Below are positions 1-5,950 of a stretch of DNA of 8,747 nt, one piece after another; within the stretch, counting starts at the first letter, position 1; every line of letters starts with the position of its first letter. The DNA lies in the NCBI GenBank assembly GCA_030672555.1, contig DAOVGD010000050.1, forward strand, positions 1-8,747. The letters run 5' to 3'. A program made the position numbers and the translations under genes. This stretch comes from Desulfobacterales bacterium. Lineage in GTDB: Bacteria > Desulfobacterota > Desulfobacteria > Desulfobacterales > C00003106. The notes under the pieces are model-generated. The model saw nothing but the letters and a program-made list of their open reading frames with translations, had not been told where the DNA came from and made no database searches.

Positions 1-335
1 ATTTTGACTGAAGACGGCAAGCACCACATATAGCGTGCGATGAGGGCGACTGTTCTCTCATATGTGCACATCCCACCTTCCCTGGCACCCTGTCTCGTAC
101 TTTCCATGTCATAAAATCAGGTTTTTGGAACCGCGAAATAAGGGATTCCCCGATTGCAATTTTTTAGATAAGACGTGAAAATTTTTTATTAATAGTGGCC
201 TTTTGGCGTTAGCCTCTGAGCCTATCCCTTTTCCAAGCATCCGGGCATAGGGAGTCCCAAACCTTGCCATCTGCTGAACCCCGTGTACTTTTCTTGGTGC
301 GACTTAATCCTACGACTCTCATAAGGAGGAACAAA
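1..335. other. Intergenic region with hairpin-forming segments, no clear gene
   Basis: No convincing coding region is seen here. On the + strand the first frame stops at a TAG at 31-33, and the other two stop earlier. On the - strand two frames stay open from about 110 to the window edge, but neither has a Shine-Dalgarno sequence. Hairpin potential is visible at two places. CACATA (25-30) pairs with TATGTG (61-66) around an inner TGAG/CTCA stem (41-44 and 57-60). CCTATCCC (221-228) pairs with GGCATAGG (244-251) with one mismatch. No known riboswitch, tRNA, SRP RNA or tmRNA signature is recognisable. The stretch could carry an untranslated leader or a small RNA for the gene at 336, but that is inference. 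I found no confident promoter. Confidence 0.4.
323..329 (+). promoter_or_regulatory. Ribosome binding site AAGGAGG deciding the start at 336
   Basis: A near-perfect Shine-Dalgarno AAGGAGG lies 6 bases before the ATG at 336. It sits inside an in-frame upstream extension that would begin at a TTG at 264, so the ATG at 336 is the credible start and the 24 extra codons are leader sequence. Confidence 0.85.
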
Positions 336-548
336 ATGCTGAAAAACATCAATTACAATCTCATAGAAACTATCTCGATAATATCAAGGAGTCTTTACAG
401 ATATGACACCTATATAAAGGACGCCTCTGAATGCAAGGCCTGTCAAGAGATGTGGTCAAAATTTAAGGAACAGCGTGAAAAAGAATTGTCAATGCTCCTG
501 AAGGAATTCAAGACCCACATCGACGCAGGAAAGGTGTCTTTCGAATAA
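336..548 (+). CDS. Small CxxC protein of unknown function (70 aa)
   Basis: I do not recognise this family. The 70-residue product has a hydrophobic/polar N-terminal helix-like segment (about 1-25), a single CxxC pair (C33 and C36 in ECKAC) followed by W40, and a strongly charged, probably helical C-terminal half (about 40-65, rich in Lys and Glu). It has no signal peptide or membrane span. Two cysteines alone could bind metal only by dimerising or with other ligands, or could act as a redox pair; neither is shown. The strong Shine-Dalgarno makes it very likely to be translated. It stands alone on the + strand and ends 3 bp from the stop codon of the convergent ATPase gene, so the two transcripts probably overlap at their 3' ends. 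Confidence 0.75.
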   Translation: MLKNINYNLIETISIISRSLYRYDTYIKDASECKACQEMWSKFKEQREKELSMLLKEFKTHIDAGKVSFE

Positions 549-551
549 AGT

Positions 552-1289
552 TCAAATCCCTTTTCGAATAAAATTACTTACCCAGGGATCTGGATGATCC
601 AGCAATTCTTGCCAGTATCCATCGGCAACAATTCTTCCCTCATGCAACACCAAAAAACGGTTGGCAAAATTTTGAGCCATGTGGATACTGGTAGTAGCCA
701 CCAGCAGTGTCATCTCCTCTTCTTCTGATAGTTTTTTGATCATATTGACGATATTGACACTGGTAATCGGGTCCAGCCCGGATGCTGGTTCATCAAAAAG
801 TGCTATTTTCGGCTTGATGGCCAGTGCACGAACCAGGGATACTCGCTTGCGCATCCCTCCACTGAGTTCATAGGGATATTTATTAATAGCATCAATGAGA
901 TCAACACTCTTCAGTAGTTGACACACTACAGCCTCTTTTTCCTCTGGTTCCAGACTGGTTTCTTCATTAAGGGGCAGAAGAATATTGTCCCGGACAGTCA
1001 TCGAATCAAACAAGGCCCCTTGTTGGAACTGCATCTCAATCTGTTTGAGAATAGAGCGGCGTTTGCTTTCAGCAAGGTGGCCGATATCCTCTCCCATTAA
1101 AAAAATCGTACCCTCGTCCAGAGGCATAACACCCAGTAATAACTTAAAAAGGGTGCTCTTACCGCTGCTACTGGGGCCAACCAGGCTGACATGCTCCCCT
1201 TGATTCACGGAAAAGGAAATCCCCTTTAATATTTGTACCCTATTAAAAGCCTTTGCTAAATCCTTGACAACAAGAATCGGATCAGCCAT
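552..1289 (-). CDS. Mla-type ABC transporter ATP-binding protein, atypical H-loop
   Basis: This is a 245-aa ABC ATPase most like MlaF/Ttg2A, the cytoplasmic ATPase of the phospholipid-trafficking Mla transporter. Visible motifs in order are Walker A GPSSSGKST (38-46), Q-loop in MQFQQGALFD (86-95), signature LSGGM (142-146), Walker B IALFDE (162-167) and D-loop SGLDP (170-174). Two motifs are unusual. The usual fourth residue of Walker A (Gly in GPSGSGKST) is Ser41. The H-loop, normally T-H-D, reads T-T-S (199-201), so the switch histidine is Thr200. The alignment is anchored by the A-x3-A-N-R pattern just downstream, and a His occurs three residues later at 203. The start ATG has GGGG 7 bases upstream. 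The gene lies 24 bp after the nuclease gene and ends the operon. No MlaE permease or MlaD substrate-binding gene is visible, so its transporter partner is unknown and a non-transport role is possible. Confidence 0.85.
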   Translation of the reverse strand: MADPILVVKDLAKAFNRVQILKGISFSVNQGEHVSLVGPSSSGKSTLFKLLLGVMPLDEGTIFLMGEDIGHLAESKRRSILKQIEMQFQQGALFDSMTVRDNILLPLNEETSLEPEEKEAVVCQLLKSVDLIDAINKYPYELSGGMRKRVSLVRALAIKPKIALFDEPASGLDPITSVNIVNMIKKLSEEEEMTLLVATTSIHMAQNFANRFLVLHEGRIVADGYWQELLDHPDPWVSNFIRKGI

Positions 1290-1313
1290 TTTTTCCCCTG
1301 TCTAAATTCAAAT

Positions 1314-1838
1314 CTACAATTTCCTGATCTTTCGCCGGCTCTTACGCCGTTGCCTGGGAAGGCGCCGTGCAGGACCCTTCTTTTTAGTGGTCTTGGACCA
1401 TCCATTCTCTTCGTCCTCTACTTCGCCTCCTTTCATCTCGGCATAAGACGCCATGGTCAACTTAGCCTCGAATTCCTGAGAATCAATAGTGGCTGCTTCA
1501 TGACGCACAGCAAAGTCGATGATGTCATTGTCGGAAGTAACTACAATAACACGTTCTCTTTCTTTTGCCACCATGCGTTTAATAACGTCGTCGGCCAGCT
1601 CCCCTTTACGGGAAAAGATAATGGTTATCCCATGTTGTCGTGTCTTGTTTTCCGTGAAAGAATTCCCGTACGCGGCATCAAAGACTACTGTAATTTTATG
1701 ACGTTTGATTTTTTTGTATTGTGCGAGAAGTTTGAGGAGGCCGTCGCGTCCTTCCTGGGTGCTGATATATTCCATGGCGCTTAGGGTGGGAGATTGGCGA
1801 ATCAGGTTGTACCCGTCTATCACGATGTGAAGCGACAT
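1314..1838 (-). CDS. YacP-like NYN-domain ribonuclease (174 aa)
   Basis: The protein matches the YacP/NYN (PIN-like) nuclease family, metal-dependent RNases known in Bacillus as Rae1, which cleaves mRNA on the ribosome. The N-terminal strand carries IDGYNL (7-12, with D8 and N11). Further acidic residues at the expected spacing are D54 (VVFDA), D83/D84 (ELADD) and D103/D105 (TSDND), which would form the metal site. The core spans about residues 1-140. The last 27 residues (about 148-174) are extremely basic, with many Lys and Arg, suggesting binding to RNA or ribosomes. Its ATG is one base after the tyrA stop codon, with GAGGA inside the end of tyrA as ribosome binding site, so it is probably translationally coupled. 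The family is clear; the exact substrate is not. Confidence 0.88.
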   Translation of the reverse strand: MSLHIVIDGYNLIRQSPTLSAMEYISTQEGRDGLLKLLAQYKKIKRHKITVVFDAAYGNSFTENKTRQHGITIIFSRKGELADDVIKRMVAKERERVIVVTSDNDIIDFAVRHEAATIDSQEFEAKLTMASYAEMKGGEVEDEENGWSKTTKKKGPARRLPRQRRKSRRKIRKL

Positions 1839-1839
1839 A

Positions 1840-2664
1840 TCATGTCCTCACAATTTCATCTATCATCTTATTGCTTCTGTTCTTTGCCTCCTCAAGTATT
1901 TCTTTGTAATAATCTGCAGATTCTTCGAAAAGTTTTATGAACTCCTCTTTATCTTTTCGGGTTATTATATCTACAAGTTCTTTTCCCGCGGAAAGATAGT
2001 CTTCTAAGACATTTCCGATCATCTGGTTTTCCATTTGAATGCCGGCATAGAGTTCGGGATCTTGAGAAAAGAGTCGTCCGACCCACCACATTTCTCCCTT
2101 AAATATTGGAGTTGCGTATTTCAGAAGCTGTTTCGGGTTCAATTCATTATCCCTGATAACCTTACTGAGCACCATGGTATTGAGCGTTCTAACACATTGT
2201 GTCAGCGCCATAAAACGATCGTGTTCCTGGGGAGTGGAAAGAGTTACTGTGATATTATTTCTTGTAAAGGTCTCGGTAAGCCAGGAAAGCCATTTTTCTC
2301 CCCGTGCCCGCGTTACAACAATAGTCTGTCCTGAAAGGGTTTCCAGGGATGGGCCGAATAAGGGATGCGTTCCGATCACCTCTCCTTTGAATGCCCTGAG
2401 CATTGTCTCCACAGGGAAAACCTTTAGAGAGGTCATATCCATCAAAAGGCTCTCCGGAGGTATCAATGGCCCCACCTTTAGGATAACCTCTTTTGTGACG
2501 GCAATAGGCACCGTGATAATGACTACGTCTGAATCTTTAAGCCGCTCTTTGTAGTGGGGCTCGTCTTTTCTGCCAAGGGGTTCGACCACGTGACCTTGTT
2601 CCTCAAAGAATCTTTTGAACAAGGTTCCCATTGGGCCATTACCACCGACAATTGAAATCTTCAT
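1840..2664 (-). CDS. tyrA: Prephenate dehydrogenase
   Basis: The enzyme oxidatively decarboxylates prephenate to 4-hydroxyphenylpyruvate, the tyrosine branch, using NAD(P)+. The N-terminal Rossmann fold begins with IVGGNGPMG (5-13), the same form as in E. coli TyrA. The active-site motif GTHPLFGP carries the catalytic His (H100). Other shared motifs are QEHDRFMALTQ (146-156) and VGRLFSQDPELYA (195-207), whose Arg region contributes to prephenate binding in E. coli. The C-terminal helical dimerisation domain covers about 150-270. At 274 aa it is the dehydrogenase alone: the chorismate mutase domain fused to E. coli TyrA is absent here and is supplied by the neighbouring pheA. The ATG is one base after the pheA stop, with AAGGAG 10 bases upstream. 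No C-terminal ACT domain is present. Confidence 0.93.
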   Translation of the reverse strand: MKISIVGGNGPMGTLFKRFFEEQGHVVEPLGRKDEPHYKERLKDSDVVIITVPIAVTKEVILKVGPLIPPESLLMDMTSLKVFPVETMLRAFKGEVIGTHPLFGPSLETLSGQTIVVTRARGEKWLSWLTETFTRNNITVTLSTPQEHDRFMALTQCVRTLNTMVLSKVIRDNELNPKQLLKYATPIFKGEMWWVGRLFSQDPELYAGIQMENQMIGNVLEDYLSAGKELVDIITRKDKEEFIKLFEESADYYKEILEEAKNRSNKMIDEIVRT

Positions 2665-2665
2665 A

Positions 2666-3754
2666 TTACAGGATCTCCTTGCAGGCAGGATAAGAACCGA
2701 GCACTTTTACAAATCGTGCCTTTGAATTCAGCTCCTCAAGGGATTCTTTTATAGGGTCATCCTCAATATGTCCGTCCATATCAATGAAGAAGACATAATC
2801 CCAGGCCTTTTCCCTTGTGGGCCGCGATTCGATCTTGGTCAGATTAACCCCGTTTTTTGAAAAAGGTCTCAGTGCATTGTAAAGGGCGCCCGGTCGATCC
2901 ATTAGAGAAAATAATATAGAGGTCTTGCTATGGGATGATTTTCTGTTGAGGTGATGTCCGATTACAAAGAACTTGGTAATATTGTTCGCTGAGTCTTCTA
3001 TGTGCTTGTCTATTATTTCTAAGTCATATTGCTTTGCCGCGTATTCGCTGGCAATAGCAGCGCTTTCTCTATTTGAGGCGGCCTTTTCAGCAGCAACGGC
3101 AGAGCTTTGGGTCTCAACCAATTCGATATCCGGAAAGTGCGTATTCAGGTAAGCACGGCACTGAGCAGCGGGCTGGGGGTGAGAATAGATCATGCGTATA
3201 TCTTCTCTTCGTCCGGTCAAAGATATTAAGTTATGAACGACCTTTAACAGAATCTCCGCATTAATTTTCACGTCCGTATGCCGGAACATATCCAGCGTAG
3301 CATTTACTATCCCTTCCATTGAATTTTCCGCTGGAACTACTCCAAAATCAAAGACCCCCTTTTCAACACCGATAAACACTTCCGGGATATCCTTTTTCGG
3401 AATAAGATTTATGGAATGTCCAAAATGCCGCATGGTAGCGATATGACTAAAAGTCCCTTCCGGGCCGAGGAAACCGACAGATATCTGCTCCTGAAGAGCA
3501 CGCGAAGCTGACATAATTTCTGCATAGATCCGTCTCAGGGCGATATCACTCAAGGCGCTCTTCCGGTCGGAAGCAGTCATCTTTGCGATAATCTCTTCTT
3601 CTCGTTCAGGCTGATACGCGCTAACGCCCCGCGTCTTCTTGGCCTTTCCGATCTCTTTGGAAATTTCCATTCTCTTGACCAAGAGCTTCAGTAAATCACG
3701 GTCAATCGAGTCGATTTTCTTTCTTAATCCCTTAAGCGTCGGTTCTTTAGCCAA
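2666..3754 (-). CDS. pheA: Bifunctional chorismate mutase/prephenate dehydratase (P-protein)
   Basis: The protein converts chorismate to prephenate and then to phenylpyruvate. Three domains are visible: an AroQ-type mutase (about 6-90), a prephenate dehydratase (about 92-266) and an ACT domain (about 278-352). With the TTG start chosen here, mutase residues R11, R28, K39, R51, E52, S84 and Q88 fall at the same numbers as in E. coli P-protein; E. coli D48 is Q48. The dehydratase shows GPEGTFSH (97-104) and ENSMEGIV (143-150). Its TRF motif reads TKF (260-262). The ACT domain keeps GAL (289-291) and ESRP (309-312), the phenylalanine-binding motifs, so Phe feedback inhibition is expected. Length is 362 aa, normal for the family. 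The TTG overlaps the end of aroF by 8 bp. The frame is also open to a TTG at 3787 and an ATG at 3781, but these lack a good Shine-Dalgarno. Confidence 0.92.
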   Translation of the reverse strand: MAKEPTLKGLRKKIDSIDRDLLKLLVKRMEISKEIGKAKKTRGVSAYQPEREEEIIAKMTASDRKSALSDIALRRIYAEIMSASRALQEQISVGFLGPEGTFSHIATMRHFGHSINLIPKKDIPEVFIGVEKGVFDFGVVPAENSMEGIVNATLDMFRHTDVKINAEILLKVVHNLISLTGRREDIRMIYSHPQPAAQCRAYLNTHFPDIELVETQSSAVAAEKAASNRESAAIASEYAAKQYDLEIIDKHIEDSANNITKFFVIGHHLNRKSSHSKTSILFSLMDRPGALYNALRPFSKNGVNLTKIESRPTREKAWDYVFFIDMDGHIEDDPIKESLEELNSKARFVKVLGSYPACKEIL

Positions 3755-4775
3755 GGTTAACCATCCTTTTCCCTGCTGCATCCACAAATGGACGCAATTC
3801 CCGCATCATTTGATCAAACTTGTTTGGTTTTAAGGACTGGCCTCCATCGCTGAGGGCCTCTTCAGGCCTGGGATGTACCTCTACCATAATACCGTCTGCA
3901 CCGACAGCAACCGCAGCTTTGGCCAGGGCGCTTACGTACTGCCAATAACCTACTGCATGGCTCGGGTCCACTATAATGGGAAGGTGTGTCTTTTCTTTCA
4001 ATATAGGCACAGCGCTTATATCCAATGTATTTCTTGATGCGGTTTCAAATGTCCTTATCCCTCTTTCACACAGGACAACCCGTTCGTTGCCACCCGCCAT
4101 AATATATTCCGCGGACATTAACCATTCGTCAAGGGTAGTCATCAGCCCTCTTTTCAGGAGGATCGGTTTCTTTATCTTTCCAAGCTCCTTTAAAAGTGAA
4201 AAATTTTGAACGTTTCTGGCCCCCACCTGAAGGATGTCGGCGTAATCGGCAACCATGTCGATGTCCCTTGGATTCATGATCTCAGTAACTATTGGAAGAC
4301 CGTATCTATCTCTTGCCTCAGCCAATATCTTTAGTCCGAGCTCTTCCAGGCCCTGAAAACTGTAGGGAGAAGACCTCGGCTTAAAGGCCCCGCCCCGCAA
4401 AAGAACCGCTCCGTATTTCTTTACAATCTCAGCGGTCTCTAGAAGCTGCTCTCTGCTTTCTACGGAGCAAGGCCCTGCTATTACAACAAAATTATCCCCC
4501 CCTATTTGAATACCGTTGATATCAATCACGGAGTCATCCGGATGGAACTCCCTGGAAGCAATCTTGTAGTTTTTTAAGATAGGGACTACCTTTTCCACAT
4601 CAGGGAGATTTACAAGATTTTCAACCTTTGTTTTGTCGCCTTCACCACCTATGACCCCTATTACGGTTCGTTCAACACCTTTTGATATATGGGTGGAAAA
4701 CCCTAAGCCCTCTATCTTTTCTACGATTTGGGCAATACTCTCATCCGTTGCCCTTTTTCCCATTATTACTATCAT
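3747..4775 (-). CDS. aroF: 3-deoxy-7-phosphoheptulonate (DAHP) synthase, type I-beta with N-terminal regulatory domain
   Basis: The enzyme condenses phosphoenolpyruvate and erythrose 4-phosphate, the first step of the shikimate pathway. The N-terminal ferredoxin-like domain (about 1-69, starting MIVIMG) is the regulatory module found in Thermotoga-type DAHP synthases, where it mediates inhibition by Tyr or Phe. The TIM-barrel catalytic domain (about 70-342) has IAGPCSVES (99-107), GGAFKPRSSPYSFQG (128-142) and VDPSHAVG (269-276). Metal ligands are visible as C103, H273, E299 (VEVHP) and D310 (LSDGGQ), each one residue beyond the numbers I recall for the Thermotoga enzyme. Length is 342 aa, normal for the family. 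The ATG has GAAAGG as Shine-Dalgarno. It is the first gene of the aromatic operon, behind a roughly 215-base leader with a terminator-like hairpin. The effector that inhibits it cannot be read from the sequence. Confidence 0.94.
   Translation of the reverse strand: MIVIMGKRATDESIAQIVEKIEGLGFSTHISKGVERTVIGVIGGEGDKTKVENLVNLPDVEKVVPILKNYKIASREFHPDDSVIDINGIQIGGDNFVVIAGPCSVESREQLLETAEIVKKYGAVLLRGGAFKPRSSPYSFQGLEELGLKILAEARDRYGLPIVTEIMNPRDIDMVADYADILQVGARNVQNFSLLKELGKIKKPILLKRGLMTTLDEWLMSAEYIMAGGNERVVLCERGIRTFETASRNTLDISAVPILKEKTHLPIIVDPSHAVGYWQYVSALAKAAVAVGADGIMVEVHPRPEEALSDGGQSLKPNKFDQMMRELRPFVDAAGKRMVNLG
3764..3767 (-). promoter_or_regulatory. Ribosome binding site AGGA supporting the TTG start of pheA
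   Basis: Within the last codons of aroF the - strand reads AAAAGGA, and AGGA ends 9 bases before the TTG at 3754-3752. This spacing, and the exact match of mutase residue numbering with E. coli, favour this TTG over the upstream candidates at 3781 and 3787. Confidence 0.55.
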
Positions 4776-4807
4776 TATTGTTGCCTTTCTTGTTTAAAGT
4801 CATATTT

Positions 4808-4884
4808 CCCCTCACCCCGAGCCCCTCCCATTTCAGCCGTCGTAGCTAAGGCTACTATGGCGAAGTCGGCCAAGGGAGAGGGGG
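4808..4884. repeat. Hairpin-rich repeat-like element in the aroF leader
   Basis: This short block looks unlike its AT-rich surroundings. It begins with a C-rich arm (CCCTCACCCCGAGCCCCTCCC, 4808 to about 4829, partly self-like) and ends with GGGAGAGGGGG (4874-4884). Between them GCCGTCGTAGC (4836-4846) pairs with GCTACTATGGC (4851-4861) at 10 of 11 positions, including one G-T pair, around a TAAG loop. Elements with C-rich and G-rich ends recur between genes in many bacterial genomes, so this is probably a dispersed palindromic repeat. On the transcript it would form a stem-loop about 60 bases before the aroF start codon. Whether it is repeated elsewhere cannot be seen from this window. Confidence 0.5.
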
Positions 4885-4923
4885 TATTTTGGACTTATTA
4901 CGAAATCATCTTGTTTTATAGAT

Positions 4924-4954
4924 AAAAAAACCGCAGGGGTTATCCCGTCTGCGG
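4924..4954 (-). terminator. Intrinsic terminator in the aroF leader, possible attenuator
   Basis: On the - strand CCGCAG (4954-4949) pairs with CTGCGG (4936-4931), with an inner CGGG/CCCC-type stem around ATAA and a two-base bulge, followed directly by seven T residues (4930-4924). This is a standard Rho-independent terminator. It sits about 150 bases before the aroF ATG and downstream of the candidate promoter at 4998-5026. It could therefore either end transcripts coming from the upstream hydrolase gene or act as an attenuator for the aromatic operon. On the + strand it is weaker, with only four T residues after the stem. Confidence 0.75.
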
Positions 4955-4991
4955 CTTTTGAGACCTTGGCACCTCTGCCCTGCAACTTTAA
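4931..4991 (-). promoter_or_regulatory. aroF leader with possible antiterminator pairing
   Basis: Between the predicted transcript start (about 4991) and the terminator, the - strand carries GCAGGG (4983-4978). This is exactly complementary to CCCTGC in the 3' arm of the terminator (4938-4933), extended by two G-U pairs. Forming this pairing would break the terminator stem. The same GCAGGG overlaps a small hairpin GGCA-GAGG-TGCC (4979-4968), which could free the terminator. No leader peptide with Phe, Tyr or Trp codons is present, and no T-box sequence is seen. The regulatory role is inference from complementarity only. Confidence 0.4.
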
Positions 4992-4997
4992 CTTTTT

Positions 4998-5026
4998 TGT
5001 CTAACAACTACCGAAAGTTGTGTCAA
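4998..5026 (-). promoter_or_regulatory. Candidate promoter of the aroF operon with spacer dyad
   Basis: On the - strand a perfect -35 box TTGACA (5026-5021) is followed after 17 bases by TAGACA (5003-4998), preceded by TGT, an extended -10 feature. The spacer almost entirely consists of the dyad ACAACT-N6-AGTTGT (5004-5021), a possible repressor site. The predicted start is near 4991, upstream of the leader terminator. The -10 box matches the consensus at only three of six positions, so the promoter rests mainly on the -35 box, spacing and TG. Confidence 0.5.
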
Positions 5027-5048
5027 GCTTTTTATGGTTTACTAAGCG

Positions 5049-5180
5049 GTATCCATCCAGAAGTGGTAGATTTTGTCCCGAGACAAGGCCGCACAAAGGT
5101 TTTTACCGGAAGCGTAGTCCCGCCTGGGCGGGACGGAGAACGCAGTATCGGGGCAAAAGATGCCACTTCTGGATGGATAC
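5049..5180. repeat. 132-bp element with 33-bp imperfect terminal inverted repeats
   Basis: The left end (5049-5081) and right end (5148-5180) are inverted copies matching at 29 of 33 positions. The outer 18 bases, GTATCCATCCAGAAGTGG, are perfect. Outside them GTTTA (5037-5041) and TAAAC (5181-5185) extend the dyad, with 7 unpaired bases on the left. The middle holds a second palindrome, GTCCCGCCTGGGCGGGAC (5117-5134, 8-bp arms). There is no coding capacity, so it resembles a MITE or a long structural hairpin. The right end supplies the last base of the hydrolase stop codon. No clear target-site duplication is visible. As RNA it would fold into a long stem after the hydrolase gene, but no T-run follows. 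Confidence 0.7.
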
Positions 5181-5950
5181 TAAACAGAGATTCGCATGCA
5201 GTCTTCCGCAAGCAGCAATTTGCCGCTATAGGTCTTTCTGCACTGCTCAGCAATATCGACCGACTCGCATTCCGGATAAAAATGGATAAGGAGGAGGCTC
5301 TTTGCCCCTGCTTCTTCAGCTATCTGACCTGCAAGAGAAGGAGTCAGATGCCCTGGCGCCTTGATCTGATCAGGAAGGGCGGATTCACAGATCAGAAGAT
5401 CCGCGTCTTTAGATAATTTAATAAGATTCTGGCAGAAGTCGGTATCACCCGAATAGACCACTGATCCACCATCTATTGAGGTGATCCTATACGCAATGCT
5501 CTGTTCCGTATGGGCCATGGGAAGCGTATCTACATGAAAAGTTTCAAAATCTCGGTAGTCAGCCTTATCGTTATTCAGCTCCACTACTTCCATCAGGTAG
5601 GGATCAAGCGTTATCCACTCTCCATACACACCCTTTAGTCTTTCATAAAACTCACAAAATCCCTTTGCAGCCACAATCTTAAAAGGTTTTTTCCTCCGAT
5701 AGGTTTCAGGATATTTCATGGCAAAGAGAAAGGAGCATAACTCACCCGTGTGGTCCGGATGAAGATGACTGTAAAAGATATATGGGACCGCTGAAAAATC
5801 GACTCCAAGCTCAAGGAGACGTCGCAGGGTTCCCGCGCCTGTGTCAAACAGGAGTTTTTCTCCCGCGATCTCAAGGAGCACGGAACAGCTGCTTCGCTTC
5901 AAGGAGGGAACGCACGTACCGGATCCGACAATTGTTACATCGATGGACAC
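5180..5950 (-). CDS. RNase Z-like metallo-beta-lactamase fold hydrolase
   Basis: This is a 256-aa MBL-fold hydrolase of the RNase Z/ELAC-like branch. The metal-binding set is complete: SHLHPDHTGE (61-70, with H62, H64, D66, H67), H147 in PMAH, D169 in SGDTD and H223 in LLIHFYP; GHLTP (200-204) matches the family's conserved His-Thr motif. The opening VGSGTCVPS and the LLFDTGAGT strand (33-41) are also typical. It is shorter than true RNase Z (about 300 aa) and has no obvious Gly/Pro-rich exosite arm for tRNA, so it may act on another phosphodiester or small ester; the substrate is unknown. Translation starts at a GTG whose G is also the last base of the upstream stop codon (TAGTG), so the two genes are probably coupled. 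Its own stop touches the inverted-repeat element. Confidence 0.85.
   Translation of the reverse strand: MSIDVTIVGSGTCVPSLKRSSCSVLLEIAGEKLLFDTGAGTLRRLLELGVDFSAVPYIFYSHLHPDHTGELCSFLFAMKYPETYRRKKPFKIVAAKGFCEFYERLKGVYGEWITLDPYLMEVVELNNDKADYRDFETFHVDTLPMAHTEQSIAYRITSIDGGSVVYSGDTDFCQNLIKLSKDADLLICESALPDQIKAPGHLTPSLAGQIAEEAGAKSLLLIHFYPECESVDIAEQCRKTYSGKLLLAEDCMRISV

Noticed and set aside
1..111. Partial - strand gene running off the left edge, or the last codons of a + strand gene ending at the TAG at 31-33
   Set aside because: Two - strand frames are open over a short distance with no Shine-Dalgarno, and ten + strand codons are too few to judge.
196..330. 6S RNA, SRP RNA or a riboswitch upstream of the 70-aa gene
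   Set aside because: CTGAGCC and local hairpins were suggestive, but no conserved core of any known family could be matched.
264..335. N-terminal extension of the 70-aa protein from a TTG at 264
   Set aside because: A strong AAGGAGG lies inside the extension, just before the ATG at 336, and the extension reads like noncoding sequence.
3755..3787. Longer pheA starts at TTG 3787 or ATG 3781
   Set aside because: They lie inside the aroF end without a good ribosome binding site, and the family's numbering fits the TTG at 3754.
4938..4970. Leader peptide GTG-CCA-AGG ending at TAA before or in the terminator
   Set aside because: It has no aromatic codons and no Shine-Dalgarno, so it does not support ribosome-mediated attenuation.
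5020..5416. Open frames on both strands over the inverted-repeat element and the end of the hydrolase gene
   Set aside because: They are generated by the GC-rich palindromes or are antisense to the hydrolase gene, and have no ribosome binding sites or recognisable domains.
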